Positions 15,710 to 24,004 of a DNA stretch of 34,725 nt are shown piece by piece. The translations under genes and the position numbers were made by a program. The stretch is from an uncultured Acidimicrobiales bacterium. Lineage in GTDB: Bacteria; Actinomycetota; Acidimicrobiia; Acidimicrobiales; SZUA-35. Numbering within the stretch: the first letter of the stretch is position 1; every line of letters begins with the position of its first letter. The stretch spans positions 1-34,725 of the forward strand of contig CALIFY010000014.1 of the NCBI GenBank assembly GCA_938021675.1. Reading direction: 5' to 3'. The notes under the pieces were generated by a model. The model did not search any database. It saw only the letters and a program-made list of their open reading frames with translations, and was not told where the DNA came from.

Positions 15710-17046
15710 GGCCGGCCCAGGCTCCGTTCCGTCGTCGAACCGTGTGCCAACAACGCGGCGCACCCGGCCAATAGGAACAGTTGCTGCGGCATATGACCAT
15801 ATATTGGCAGTTGAGCCACACCTATCAACAACGCCACCTTGGCCCAGTGCCCGATTGGATCGACCGGTTTCGCTCGCAGGAACGCCGAGCAAAAGAACCA
15901 CACATATAAACCGGCGGCCACGTAGCCATGGGCGAACAACACGGTCCACAGCTGGCCGTGGGTGCCGAGGGGTGGGCCGGTGGGGTCGGCGGGGTTTGGC
16001 CTGGTCGTGCCATAACCGATCACCGGCGACCCCGCCACGGCGTCGATCGTTTCGGTGTAGATGCTGCCCCGGCGATCGTTGCTGTCGGCGGTCCTGGCCG
16101 ACAGCTGCTCGGAGAGCGCGGCCGACACGTTCGAACTGAGGCCGGTGGCGGCCCCGACAGCGAGTCCGATGGCCAGGATTGCCGCCAGAACCCGGATCGG
16201 TGTTTTGGTTCGGGCAACGATCGCCCACCGCACCGTGCCGTACACCACGCCGCCCCCCAAGGTCAGCCATGCCCCCCGGTTGAGAGCGATGGTAAACGGC
16301 ACGGCGGCGACGGCGAGGGCTATCGCCACCACAAATTTCGGTAGCCCGACCCGGCGATCGTGGGCCGCGGCGAGTACGAATGGGGTCAAAATTGCGACCG
16401 TCGAACCCCAGGCGTTCGTGTACGGATAGGGGGCCGCCGGCCGGTTGAACGTCACTCCCGTACTTCGAAGGTGCTGGATTTCGGCTACCCGTGGTGTGAT
16501 CAGCTGGCGGACAAACTCGTCGTTACCGATGACGTCGGGCAGGGCCCGAGCGACTGGGGTTGACCAAGTAAGTTCGGGGCTGACCACCGCGACGAGACCG
16601 CCGACGATGACCAGAACCCACAAGGCAACAAGGCTGCGGACGACGAGGACCACCGCCCGTTCACCGGGCTGACGAACGAGATAGAGGAACATGACGAGCG
16701 CGGCCGCATACCACGATGACCGGAGGGTGAAGATGGCCAGGCGGCCGATGGTGTCGACTTGGACCGCCGACGCGGCGATCACCGCCAGAAAGAGCACATA
16801 GGTGATCGTGCCGGTCGGGGCGCGAAGCGGGCGACGGCGGAGCAGCCACAGCCCCATCGGTACCGTCATCACGAGGTGAAACACCGGTGCAAGACCGACG
16901 ATCCAAGCGAACGGGTACCCGACCATCGCCACCCCGTAGGCCAGGCCCGGCCTCCGCGGGCCGTCCAGATCGGCCTCGCAGACTTCGGCGGCCGGGGTCG
17001 GCGGGTGGTGGCGGCTAGTGACCGGCGCCGACGACATGATTGTCAT
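15706..17046 (-). CDS. O-antigen ligase / polysaccharide polymerase-like membrane protein
   Basis: A 446-residue protein with about 11-12 hydrophobic helices and a long extracytoplasmic loop between them, the layout of the Wzy/WaaL (O-antigen ligase) family. Supporting motifs are NRGAWLTLGGGVVYG, matching the Arg-rich start of a late helix, and, after the large loop, SPVIGYGT followed by THGQLWTVLFAHGYVAAGLY, which corresponds to the conserved PlxGxG...H-N-x-hL region. It would polymerise or attach glycan repeat units at the outer face. ATG 17046 is chosen over 17037; either overlaps the Wzz-like gene by 20-32 nt. The stop overlaps the flippase start as GTGA, so the two are coupled. Confidence 0.82.
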   Translation of the reverse strand: MTIMSSAPVTSRHHPPTPAAEVCEADLDGPRRPGLAYGVAMVGYPFAWIVGLAPVFHLVMTVPMGLWLLRRRPLRAPTGTITYVLFLAVIAASAVQVDTIGRLAIFTLRSSWYAAALVMFLYLVRQPGERAVVLVVRSLVALWVLVIVGGLVAVVSPELTWSTPVARALPDVIGNDEFVRQLITPRVAEIQHLRSTGVTFNRPAAPYPYTNAWGSTVAILTPFVLAAAHDRRVGLPKFVVAIALAVAAVPFTIALNRGAWLTLGGGVVYGTVRWAIVARTKTPIRVLAAILAIGLAVGAATGLSSNVSAALSEQLSARTADSNDRRGSIYTETIDAVAGSPVIGYGTTRPNPADPTGPPLGTHGQLWTVLFAHGYVAAGLYVWFFCSAFLRAKPVDPIGHWAKVALLIGVAQLPIYGHMPQQLFLLAGCAALLAHGSTTERSLGRP

Positions 17047-18769
17047 CTTTTGCGGTGCTCCGACCCGGATCGTCGCCGACGGTGACCACACCGATGGCGG
17101 GAACCGGTATGTCGTCGAGCCAGTCCTGCAGTTTGGCTTCGATCGGTACGCCGGTCGGGAGTTGAGAGCCGACCGCGACCCCGTCGGCCAATTCGGCCAA
17201 TTGGCTCGACTCGAACAGGAGGTCGACGTTTTCGGTCCCTCCGCCGATGATCAACACCGCGTGGTATCGGGTCTTCGCCTCGGTCAGCAACAGTTCGAAG
17301 GCCGGACCGTCGGTGATGGGACGACCGAGTTGATGGCTTCCGTTGGTCAATGCGTGGACTCCGGCCATGCCTTCGAGAGGTCGTGTGACATCGAACAAGC
17401 TGGCTCGTCCGGCCAGAATGTCGACGAGGCCGGGCCCGGCAGGAAAACCGAGCAACGAATGGAGCACCACTCCGTCGGTTCCCCCTGGGCCCACGGCGTC
17501 GACGAGAAGTACGCGAGCCCCGATGCCGTGAAGGGCGTCGCCTAGCTCGAAGCCGAGGTTCAGAGCCGAGAGGTGATCGTCGCCGATGCACAACGCGGTG
17601 ACCGAAGAGGTGGCACCGAGCGTGCGCAACTCGCCGATGAGTCCGCTGTAATCGTCTTGAACCAGGAGCGGAGCAGGAGGCGTCGCCTCGATGAGATCAG
17701 CGGCATGGACGATAGCCACCGACGAGCTCACGATTGCACCGTCACGGTCGTCGCCGGGATGATCGTTCACGTCTTCGGCCTGGACGCCATCTCGGTGCGT
17801 CTCTCGGTCGGTCTCTCGGTGGTCGACCGGTTGGATGGGTTCGGCCGGTTGGATCTTGGCCTGGTCATCGGGTGGTGCCGGTGCGTTGGCACGGTCGGAG
17901 GATCTCCTATCCCGGCGACGACCCCAACGGATCGCCGCCCAGGTGTATGCGGTCAGCACGCCGAGCACCAGGCCGCTTATAAGCGAACCGATCACGATCT
18001 GGATCCATCCGAGACCCTCGGGCGACTCGGGACGACTGGCCTGATCGATGACCTCTCCAGCATCGACGGTGAGCGTCGACAGATCGGCCAACGCCGTTTG
18101 CAACGCCGTTAACTCACCCTCGACCGAGGTCTTCTCAACGGTGGCCTCGACAAAAGCTTGACTCCCCGGAGCCGCTCCTGCCAGCGCTTGTTCGGCGTCG
18201 GACAGCCGTTCTTTCAGCGTGGTGATCCGTTCCTGGATCGCTGTTTGGGCCGCTTCTTGCTCAGCATTCGCCAGCTCGGTCCGGTAGGTCAAGTACGTAT
18301 CGGCGAACGAGTTCGCGCCGGCGGTCGCCAGATCGGGCGTCGGTGCCTCGAACCCGTAGTCGAGAATCCGTGAGTCCTGCGGGCTGGTGGCGGTCACGCT
18401 GTCAGCCAAGACGTCCGGTGGGATATCGGCCGTATCGGATGCCAGATCTTCCGACACCAGGTTGACGACGGCTTGCGATGTGGCGATCCGCAGCTCGGTT
18501 GGCATATCCACTTTGATGTCGCCGGATTCGAGGGCCTTGGTCGGGTCGCCCGATATCGGGGTGACCAGGATCGAAGCCGTCGAACGATAGGACGTCGGGG
18601 CCACGGCGCCGGCGATCACACCGGCGGTGAGGGTCCCGACCGTGACCGCAGCGACGAGGCGACGGTGACCGAGAATCGGTTGTATGTACTGCTCCAGCGT
18701 TTGTAGCCGGTCCCCGCCGTCATCGGTGGGTGCCCGCTCCTCGTTGGTGGGGTGGTGATGTGAGGGCAT
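17015..18769 (-). CDS. Wzz-like chain-length protein fused to a degenerate tyrosine-kinase (BY-kinase) domain
   Basis: A 584-residue protein. The N-terminal Wzz-type region has a first membrane span at about 36-60, an extracytoplasmic part with a coiled-coil-prone middle (about 160-235), and a second span at about 255-280. A charged Asp/Arg-rich linker (about 285-350) leads to a cytoplasmic domain (about 365-570) with the BY-kinase/ParA fold. The Walker A position reads CIGDDHLSALN and lacks the GKS/T lysine; the A' motif keeps Asp in VLLVDA; the Walker B position reads VLIIGGG without Asp; no C-terminal tyrosine cluster is present. The kinase half is therefore probably inactive and structural. 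ATG 18769 has AAGGA close upstream. It follows the propeller gene by 36 nt and overlaps the ligase-like gene. Confidence 0.83.
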   Translation of the reverse strand: MPSHHHPTNEERAPTDDGGDRLQTLEQYIQPILGHRRLVAAVTVGTLTAGVIAGAVAPTSYRSTASILVTPISGDPTKALESGDIKVDMPTELRIATSQAVVNLVSEDLASDTADIPPDVLADSVTATSPQDSRILDYGFEAPTPDLATAGANSFADTYLTYRTELANAEQEAAQTAIQERITTLKERLSDAEQALAGAAPGSQAFVEATVEKTSVEGELTALQTALADLSTLTVDAGEVIDQASRPESPEGLGWIQIVIGSLISGLVLGVLTAYTWAAIRWGRRRDRRSSDRANAPAPPDDQAKIQPAEPIQPVDHRETDRETHRDGVQAEDVNDHPGDDRDGAIVSSSVAIVHAADLIEATPPAPLLVQDDYSGLIGELRTLGATSSVTALCIGDDHLSALNLGFELGDALHGIGARVLLVDAVGPGGTDGVVLHSLLGFPAGPGLVDILAGRASLFDVTRPLEGMAGVHALTNGSHQLGRPITDGPAFELLLTEAKTRYHAVLIIGGGTENVDLLFESSQLAELADGVAVGSQLPTGVPIEAKLQDWLDDIPVPAIGVVTVGDDPGRSTAKDDNHVVGAGH

Positions 18770-18805
18770 GCTGTCCTTCCGTCGGTCGGGGAGGTCCCCC
18801 GACCG

Positions 18806-21190
18806 CTAGCGTGAACCGAGGCTGAGATCGAAGCTCAGGTCTGGGTTTCCCGGCCAGTAATTGTGGATCTCGACCGCAACGGTGTTCTGACCGTCGGTCA
18901 GGACCCCATCGAAGATGTTCTTGGGTATCGAGTGGTCGACGAACGTTTCGTCGGCTCCACTCACCCACTGCAGCGGCCGAGAAGTGGGAGAGATCGGCCC
19001 CGCCGGCATGTTGGCTCGAAGAATCTCGGTGCCGTTGAGGTACACGACGGCACCATCGTCGGCCAACAAGGAGAGGTCGAGCTGCGACACGGCGGCCGCA
19101 TCAGCCATATCAAAGGTCGAGGTGAAGTAGTACGCCTCGGCCCCCAAGGTGAGTTCGGTGGCTTCGTCGCCCTCTCCGAAACCGAACTGGGCCGGATCGG
19201 CCGGTGCCGGCAAGCCCTGCTGCCAGTCGGCCGGTTCTCCCGCCGTCGAGTCTGCGTGATGCCAGCTCGACCGGGGAGCGATCAACTCGGTAGCAACATC
19301 GGGTCCGGGGGGCGCCGGTTCGGTCGACGAGGCGATTCGGAGGTCGAATCCGAGATCGCTGTTACCGGACCAGATGTTGTGAACCTCGACCGCTATCGAG
19401 TTTGTCCCTTTGACCAAGGCGTCGGCTGACACGATGTGCGTTGCGAAACCCTCCGCCGCGCCGGCTCTCCAGGTACTGGCCTTCGTCTCGGCGGTGAGCG
19501 GTCCGTCCGGGAGGTTGTCGCGGAGGACTTCGACGCCGTTGAGGTAGACGGCCGCGCCGTCATCGGCTTTGAGGGAAAGTTCGAGCGATGGGGGAAGGGC
19601 GCCGCCGTTGTGGTCAAAAGTCGTGCGAGCGTAGTAGGTGGTGTTTCCGGCGTTTACCACCGTGGCCTCGTCGCCATCACCGAACCCGATTTCGGTGGCG
19701 CCAACCGGCCACCCCTGATCGTCGAACATCGTTGAACGCCACGCCGTTCCGAGGTCCGCTCCGGAGTCGTCGTAGCGCCAGCTTTGACCGACGTCGAGCA
19801 GGATTTGGCCGGCCGGGGGCTGGTCGGGGTCGGTACAGAACTTGCCGAAGCCGCCGAGCCAGCGAGGGGTGCCGGTATCGACACCGCCGACGTGGAAGTC
19901 GCCGCCGACATAGAGGCAACCGTTGGTGTCGCTGGTGATGGCCCAGGTGCCGTCGCGGGGACTGTTGATGTCTGGGGTGAACTGGTCGAGCAGTTCACCG
20001 GTGGTGGCGTCGTAGGCCATCACAAGACGATGCGGCGTTCGTTGCCCATCGAATGACGAAAAGTGGGAATCGATACCGTTCCTTGTTGACCAGGTGCAGT
20101 GGCAGCCGGCAAACACGATGTCACCGATTCGTTCGCCGGCTTGGAATGCCCCTCCGGCGAATCCGTTCTTGTATTCAAAGGTCGGGGTGTTCGCTCCGGT
20201 GGTGTGCCACCCGAGCATGGCGTGATCATCGGCGTCGAGTACCTGGGTCACGTGCTGTTCCCCTATGGCGAACACCGTGTCGTCACCGGTCACCACGTCG
20301 TAGAACTCGGGCTGGCTGGCCGGATAATTACGGGGAACCTCAAGCTTGCCTGCCGCTGTCGCCCCGGTGGAGTCGTCGACGGTGTGGAGGTATCCGGTCT
20401 CGGCTTCGCCGTTTGCCGCCGAGAAGAACCCGCTCAGATGCACTTCGCCTCGGGACGGGTCGGTGTCGAGCCCCCAGATGCCCGATCCGGTGATCTCCGG
20501 TTTCCACGTGGCGTCGAGGACACCGGCCCCGTTGGCGAATCGTCCCGCTTTGAACACTCGGGTTCGGGAACCGCCGGCACCGTCGAGATGCGAGAAGTTA
20601 CCGGCCGCATACACCCGACCGTCGGCCTCGACCTTGACCTCGCGAACGGTTGCCCGTTTCTCGGACCACGGTCGATCGACGGTGCCGGCGAAACTGGGAT
20701 CGATGGCGCCGGTGATGGGGTCGAGTCCGACCAGGCCACGACGGGTGACCCCGTTGACCGTCTCGAATTCGCCGCCGACGAGCAGCGAGCCGTTGGGAAG
20801 CACATCGAGGCTGTACACCGCCCGGTCGAGTTGTGGGGTCCAGGTGTCTATCCAGTCGCCGCTGTCGATGTCGAAGGCGGCGACGAAAGACTGAGGGATG
20901 GGAGTGGCGTATTTGGATTCTTGGACGTTGAGGAAGGCACCGCCGACGAACATGCGGTTTCCGATCTGGGCAAAATCCCACACCAACACATCGAGGCTCG
21001 GAGTTTGCGTCTCGGCTGGATTCAAACCGGAGACCCCCCACGTCCGGACGGGAACCATGTCGAGCGTGTCGATGTCCACGGTGCTGGCATCGTCCATGGC
21101 CACCACCGGCGTCGCGGCGATGGCCGTCAGGCTGGTCGAAGCGAGCCCGAGGATGAGCAAGGGTGTAGAGAGCCGCCGTCGCAGATGCAT
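18806..21190 (-). CDS. Secreted beta-propeller protein with two C-terminal jelly-roll modules
   Basis: A 794-residue exported protein. The signal peptide (1 to about 31) has a basic start MHLRRR, hydrophobic core and an AATPVVAMDD region. Residues about 50-450 contain repeated units of the type VGGxFxxVNG...LVxLDPxTGAID, the delta-60/DUF5122 propeller pattern. Two tandem modules follow (about 455-625 and 635-794), each with ADDGAxVYLNGxEILRxN and a closing NxxAVExHNxWxGNxDLxFDL, which look like carbohydrate-binding jelly rolls of the galactose-binding/PA14 sort. The role is probably surface adhesion or polysaccharide binding. ATG 21190 is chosen since the signal peptide begins there; the ribosome binding site is weak. 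It is the first gene of the operon and divergent from the 21341 lipoprotein. Confidence 0.82.
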   Translation of the reverse strand: MHLRRRLSTPLLILGLASTSLTAIAATPVVAMDDASTVDIDTLDMVPVRTWGVSGLNPAETQTPSLDVLVWDFAQIGNRMFVGGAFLNVQESKYATPIPQSFVAAFDIDSGDWIDTWTPQLDRAVYSLDVLPNGSLLVGGEFETVNGVTRRGLVGLDPITGAIDPSFAGTVDRPWSEKRATVREVKVEADGRVYAAGNFSHLDGAGGSRTRVFKAGRFANGAGVLDATWKPEITGSGIWGLDTDPSRGEVHLSGFFSAANGEAETGYLHTVDDSTGATAAGKLEVPRNYPASQPEFYDVVTGDDTVFAIGEQHVTQVLDADDHAMLGWHTTGANTPTFEYKNGFAGGAFQAGERIGDIVFAGCHCTWSTRNGIDSHFSSFDGQRTPHRLVMAYDATTGELLDQFTPDINSPRDGTWAITSDTNGCLYVGGDFHVGGVDTGTPRWLGGFGKFCTDPDQPPAGQILLDVGQSWRYDDSGADLGTAWRSTMFDDQGWPVGATEIGFGDGDEATVVNAGNTTYYARTTFDHNGGALPPSLELSLKADDGAAVYLNGVEVLRDNLPDGPLTAETKASTWRAGAAEGFATHIVSADALVKGTNSIAVEVHNIWSGNSDLGFDLRIASSTEPAPPGPDVATELIAPRSSWHHADSTAGEPADWQQGLPAPADPAQFGFGEGDEATELTLGAEAYYFTSTFDMADAAAVSQLDLSLLADDGAVVYLNGTEILRANMPAGPISPTSRPLQWVSGADETFVDHSIPKNIFDGVLTDGQNTVAVEIHNYWPGNPDLSFDLSLGSR

Positions 21191-21340
21191 GACATCAATG
21201 AATACCAGTGCGGCCCAGCGGGTGACATGGCTCGGCCCGCCCATCCGATTGGGCAGCCGTACCAGCCGGCGACCCGTGCCCCAGGGGAGCGGACGGTCAC
21301 CGCTGGGGAAGACGGGGTGCGGCAATCTGGTTCTTCGGTG

Positions 21341-21976
21341 ATGACGTTTCGCAGGTACGTGAGCTGCAGCCTGATTGGCCTCGCCGTCCTCGTGGCGGGG
21401 TGCTCCGGTGGCGCCGATGGCGGCCCGAGCACCGTCGAAGTGACGAATCAGGGCGGTGACCAGGAAGGCCATACGCCACGACGGTTTGCCGGTAGCGGAG
21501 TCGGCCTGTTCGCCGGCGACGATCTCAACCCCGGCTTCCCCGAAGGTGAGGGCATCCACCTGTGGCTGGAATTCGAACTCGATAGCTCGATCCACTCTCC
21601 GGTTTCTGCGGTGGTGTCCACCGAGGTGATGGAGGTCCGGGGCGACCCGTTCGACAGCCTTGGGCCCCTACAGATCGAGCCCGTCCGCTACCAAAGCTTC
21701 GACGCTTCGTTGTTCGACATGGCGCCGAGCGGGCCGACTTCCGACTGTGATCGTGTGGGAGAGAGCGGGTTGAGCTGTGATGTGACCGACGCCGTCTCCG
21801 ACCTCCTCGCCGATGGCGTAGACCGGGCACAGTTTCGAATCCGGTTCCTAGAACAGAGCGATGACGACGGCGAGCAGGATCTTGCGCTCTTCTTCCTGAC
21901 CGACTCGAACACGAACGAGCCTGGCATCTTCTCGTTGGAAGTGGTCTCAGAGAACACGCCAGGTCGAGATGACTAG
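21341..21976 (+). CDS. Lipoprotein with a possible jelly-roll domain
   Basis: A 211-residue lipoprotein. The signal peptide MTFRRYVSCS... ends in the lipobox LVAGC, with Cys21 as the lipid-modified residue, followed by a Gly/Ser/Asn linker. The mature domain (about 50-205) is beta-rich and contains GEGIHLWLEFEL, then a Cys pair in the TSDCDRVGESGLSCDVTDAV region and FRIRFLEQSDDDGEQDLALF. The pattern of a strand pair, a 'C-D-V-T-D-A-V' turn and a long final strand resembles the DNRLRE/CBM96-like surface domains, but the match is by eye only. The gene is divergent from the propeller gene (150-nt gap) and convergent with hisC (10-nt gap). It may be an outer-leaflet partner of the polysaccharide locus (inference). 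Confidence 0.7.
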   Translation: MTFRRYVSCSLIGLAVLVAGCSGGADGGPSTVEVTNQGGDQEGHTPRRFAGSGVGLFAGDDLNPGFPEGEGIHLWLEFELDSSIHSPVSAVVSTEVMEVRGDPFDSLGPLQIEPVRYQSFDASLFDMAPSGPTSDCDRVGESGLSCDVTDAVSDLLADGVDRAQFRIRFLEQSDDDGEQDLALFFLTDSNTNEPGIFSLEVVSENTPGRDD

Positions 21977-22011
21977 GCCCCGACCGTCAGGTCTCGTTGA
22001 GGGGCGGGGCC
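21976..22011. terminator. GC-rich palindrome between lipoprotein and hisC
   Basis: GGCCCCG (21976-21982) and CGGGGCC (22005-22011) form a 7-bp stem across a 22-nt loop, exactly at the convergent gene ends and overlapping the last codons of hisC. It could serve both directions as a terminator; there is no clear U-tract. Confidence 0.35.
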
Positions 22012-23081
22012 AGGAACGACTTGAGGAACCGATCGTTTTCTTCCTCCGACCCAACGGTGACTCGGATCCCGTCGCCCGAGAACGGGCGGGTCACCACGCC
22101 AGCGCGCTCAAGATCGAGGTAGAGGTCGTCAGTCCGCTCGCCGGTCGGTATGTAGACGAAGTTGGCCTCGGCCGGCGGCAGCTTCCAACCGTCGTCGGTT
22201 AGGGCCGCCACCATTCGGTCACGCTCCCCGATAATCCCGTCGAGCTTTGGTTTGATTTCGTCGAAGGCGTCAAGGGCGGCCAACGCCCCGGCCTGGCCGA
22301 GTGAGTTCACGGCGAACGGGATCAGGATTTTGTCGAGTTCTCGGACGATCTCGGCATCGCTGATGGCATAGCCGACCCGCAGCCCGGCCAGACCGTAGGC
22401 CTTGGAGAACGTGCGGGTAATCACCAGGTTCCGGTGCTCTGGTAGGAGGTCGGTCACGGGGTCGCCGAGGGAGGGGTCGGCGAACTCTCGGTACGCCTCG
22501 TCGATCAACACCACGATGTTGTTTGGGATCGAGGTCAGCAGGTTGGCGATGTCTTTCGTGGTGATCGCCGTTCCCGTCGGATTGTTTGGCGTTGCCAACA
22601 GCACGAGCTTCGTTCGTTCCGTCACCGCATCGGCGATTGCCGCCATGTCGAAGGCGTGGTCGACCAGTGGCGGTCTGACCGGGACCCCGCCCATCATCTC
22701 GGTACAGATGGGGTATGCCTCGAATGACGGCCACGGAAAGACAACCTCGTCGCCACCATCGACGTAGGTCAAGCACAATTGCTGAAGAAGTCCTACCGAC
22801 CCGCACCCGACCGCCACCTGTTCGACGTCGACGCCTACCCGCTCGGCTAAGGCGGCTCGCAACGCCGAGGCCCGGTGGTCGCCATAGCGGTTCACCCCGT
22901 TCGCCGCCGCTTGTATCGCCGCCGTCACCGCCGGCAGCGGCGCATAGGGGTTTTCGTTCGACGCCAGTTTGATGGCGTTGGTGATTCCATGCTCTCGCTC
23001 GGCCTGGGCCGCGCCCTTTCCTGGGCGGTAGGCGGCGAGACCCTGGATGGACGGACGAACTCTTCCTATCGGCATGTCCAT
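21987..23081 (-). CDS. hisC: Histidinol-phosphate aminotransferase (or aromatic aminotransferase)
   Basis: A 364-residue fold-type I PLP aminotransferase of the HisC family, which interconverts imidazole-acetol phosphate and histidinol phosphate with glutamate as donor. Visible are NENPYAPLPAV near the start, the cofactor-phosphate segment GCGSVGLLQQL, TPNNPTG, the Asp/Tyr pair in VLIDEAYREF, the PLP lysine in TFSKAYGLAGLRVGY, and the C-terminal Arg in FSGDGIRVTVG that binds the substrate carboxylate. No other his genes are near, so a broad-specificity aromatic aminotransferase (the actinobacterial Pat group) is also possible. The start is one of ATG 23081 or ATG 23075; TTG 23090 is unlikely, and none has a strong ribosome binding site. 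Confidence 0.88.
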   Translation of the reverse strand: MDMPIGRVRPSIQGLAAYRPGKGAAQAEREHGITNAIKLASNENPYAPLPAVTAAIQAAANGVNRYGDHRASALRAALAERVGVDVEQVAVGCGSVGLLQQLCLTYVDGGDEVVFPWPSFEAYPICTEMMGGVPVRPPLVDHAFDMAAIADAVTERTKLVLLATPNNPTGTAITTKDIANLLTSIPNNIVVLIDEAYREFADPSLGDPVTDLLPEHRNLVITRTFSKAYGLAGLRVGYAISDAEIVRELDKILIPFAVNSLGQAGALAALDAFDEIKPKLDGIIGERDRMVAALTDDGWKLPPAEANFVYIPTGERTDDLYLDLERAGVVTRPFSGDGIRVTVGSEEENDRFLKSFLAPPLNET

Positions 23082-23193
23082 ACGGTACAAGTCGACCGCA
23101 GTTGGTCGAGGGTCGGAGACAAGTACTGGTTCACATCTGTATCGGATCTTGACTGAATCAGCCTGGACCTGGGGAAAGTGCTAGGTTTTAAGT

Positions 23194-23967
23194 GTGAAGT
23201 TTCTTTGTGGTCGACCAGGGTGTGGCAAGGAGTCCACCGCCACCCTCCAGATTGACGCTCCGTCGTCAACCGTGTCGCTCGTCGATCCCCGGATTAGCCG
23301 CGATGGCGTGCCTCTCTGCGGTCGCCACGCCGATTCCACTACCCCTCCGATGGGGTGGACCATGAACGATCTTCGCAGTCGGAACCGGACACTGGCCGCC
23401 GTTCCCGACGAAGACTCGACGATAACTTCGACACCACCTCGGGTTCGACCCGATGGAGACGATCAGCCAATCGAGACTGGCGTCGCCCCTATCGAGGCCG
23501 ATCAGCGGACGTCGACCACCATGTCGCGACGGCAGTCGATCGCCGAACGGGCCCGCCGAGCCGAGGCGGCTGCGGTTGATGCCGCCGAGATCTCGGCCAC
23601 GAACGAACACCGGTTCAAGAATTCTCGGCCAGCACGCCACTCCAACGGGGCAGGCCAAGAGCACGAACGCCCTGAACCCGCTGGACGCCCCGAGCGCAGA
23701 ACGAACGGTGAGAACGCAGAGAACGCGCCAGCAGCTTCTGCCGCCAACGGCGGGGCCGAAGTCGCCAACGGCGAGGCCGAAGTTGACGGCGGCGGGGCCG
23801 AAGTTGACGGTGGCCCGGCCAGTCGTCCAGCCAGGCGTCGAGAAGGCGGAGACGGCCAGCCCGACGAAGACAAGTTCCCGTGGCACTTCCAGTTCGAAGA
23901 CGATGCCCCAGAAGAACTCCTCGCATCGAGCCCTCTGCTGTCGCGGGCGTTCCGCTCTATCGGATAG
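23194..23967 (+). CDS. DUF3499 family protein with long disordered tail
   Basis: A 257-residue protein. Residues 1-60 match the actinobacterial DUF3499 family: CGRPGC (Cys5, Cys10), a TATLQID strand, then LCGRHADSTTPPMGW with a Cys and a His that would complete a small zinc-ribbon-like site. DUF3499 proteins are usually about 100-150 residues. Here the rest (60-257) is a hydrophilic, Asn/Glu/Arg/Pro-rich tail with imperfect repeats of the type GAEVxGG (about 180-205) and a short conserved-looking acidic end FPWHFQFEDDAPEELL. Function is unknown for the family. The GTG start has no strong ribosome binding site. The gene is divergent from hisC and convergent with gcvP. Confidence 0.78.
   Translation: MKFLCGRPGCGKESTATLQIDAPSSTVSLVDPRISRDGVPLCGRHADSTTPPMGWTMNDLRSRNRTLAAVPDEDSTITSTPPRVRPDGDDQPIETGVAPIEADQRTSTTMSRRQSIAERARRAEAAAVDAAEISATNEHRFKNSRPARHSNGAGQEHERPEPAGRPERRTNGENAENAPAASAANGGAEVANGEAEVDGGGAEVDGGPASRPARRREGGDGQPDEDKFPWHFQFEDDAPEELLASSPLLSRAFRSIG
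23742..23813 (+). repeat. In-frame degenerate repeats in the DUF3499 tail
   Basis: Units built on GGGGCCGAAGTTGACGG recur three times with small changes, encoding NGGAEV, NGEAEV and GGGAEV-type blocks. The period stays a multiple of three, so the frame is kept. Confidence 0.6.
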
Positions 23968-24004
23968 CCCGCCGCCGGCTACTCATAGGCGGTCATCGGC
24001 GGGC
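23967..24004. terminator. GC-rich palindrome between DUF3499 and gcvP
   Basis: GCCCGCCG (23967-23974) and CGGCGGGC (23997-24004) form a perfect 8-bp stem with a 22-nt loop. It starts on the last base of the DUF3499 stop and covers the last codons of gcvP, so it could end transcription from both sides. No U-tract is seen. Confidence 0.4.

Noticed and set aside
15710-16270. N-terminal extension of the flippase frame
   Set aside because: It lies inside the ligase-like gene in another frame; the GTGA junction at 15709 gives the proper start.
20099-21340. Long plus-strand extension ahead of the lipoprotein at 21341
   Set aside because: It is antisense to the propeller gene; the signal peptide and lipobox set the real start at 21341.
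21191-21340. Promoter pair between the propeller and lipoprotein genes
   Set aside because: The region must contain divergent promoters, but no convincing -35/-10 pair could be recognised.
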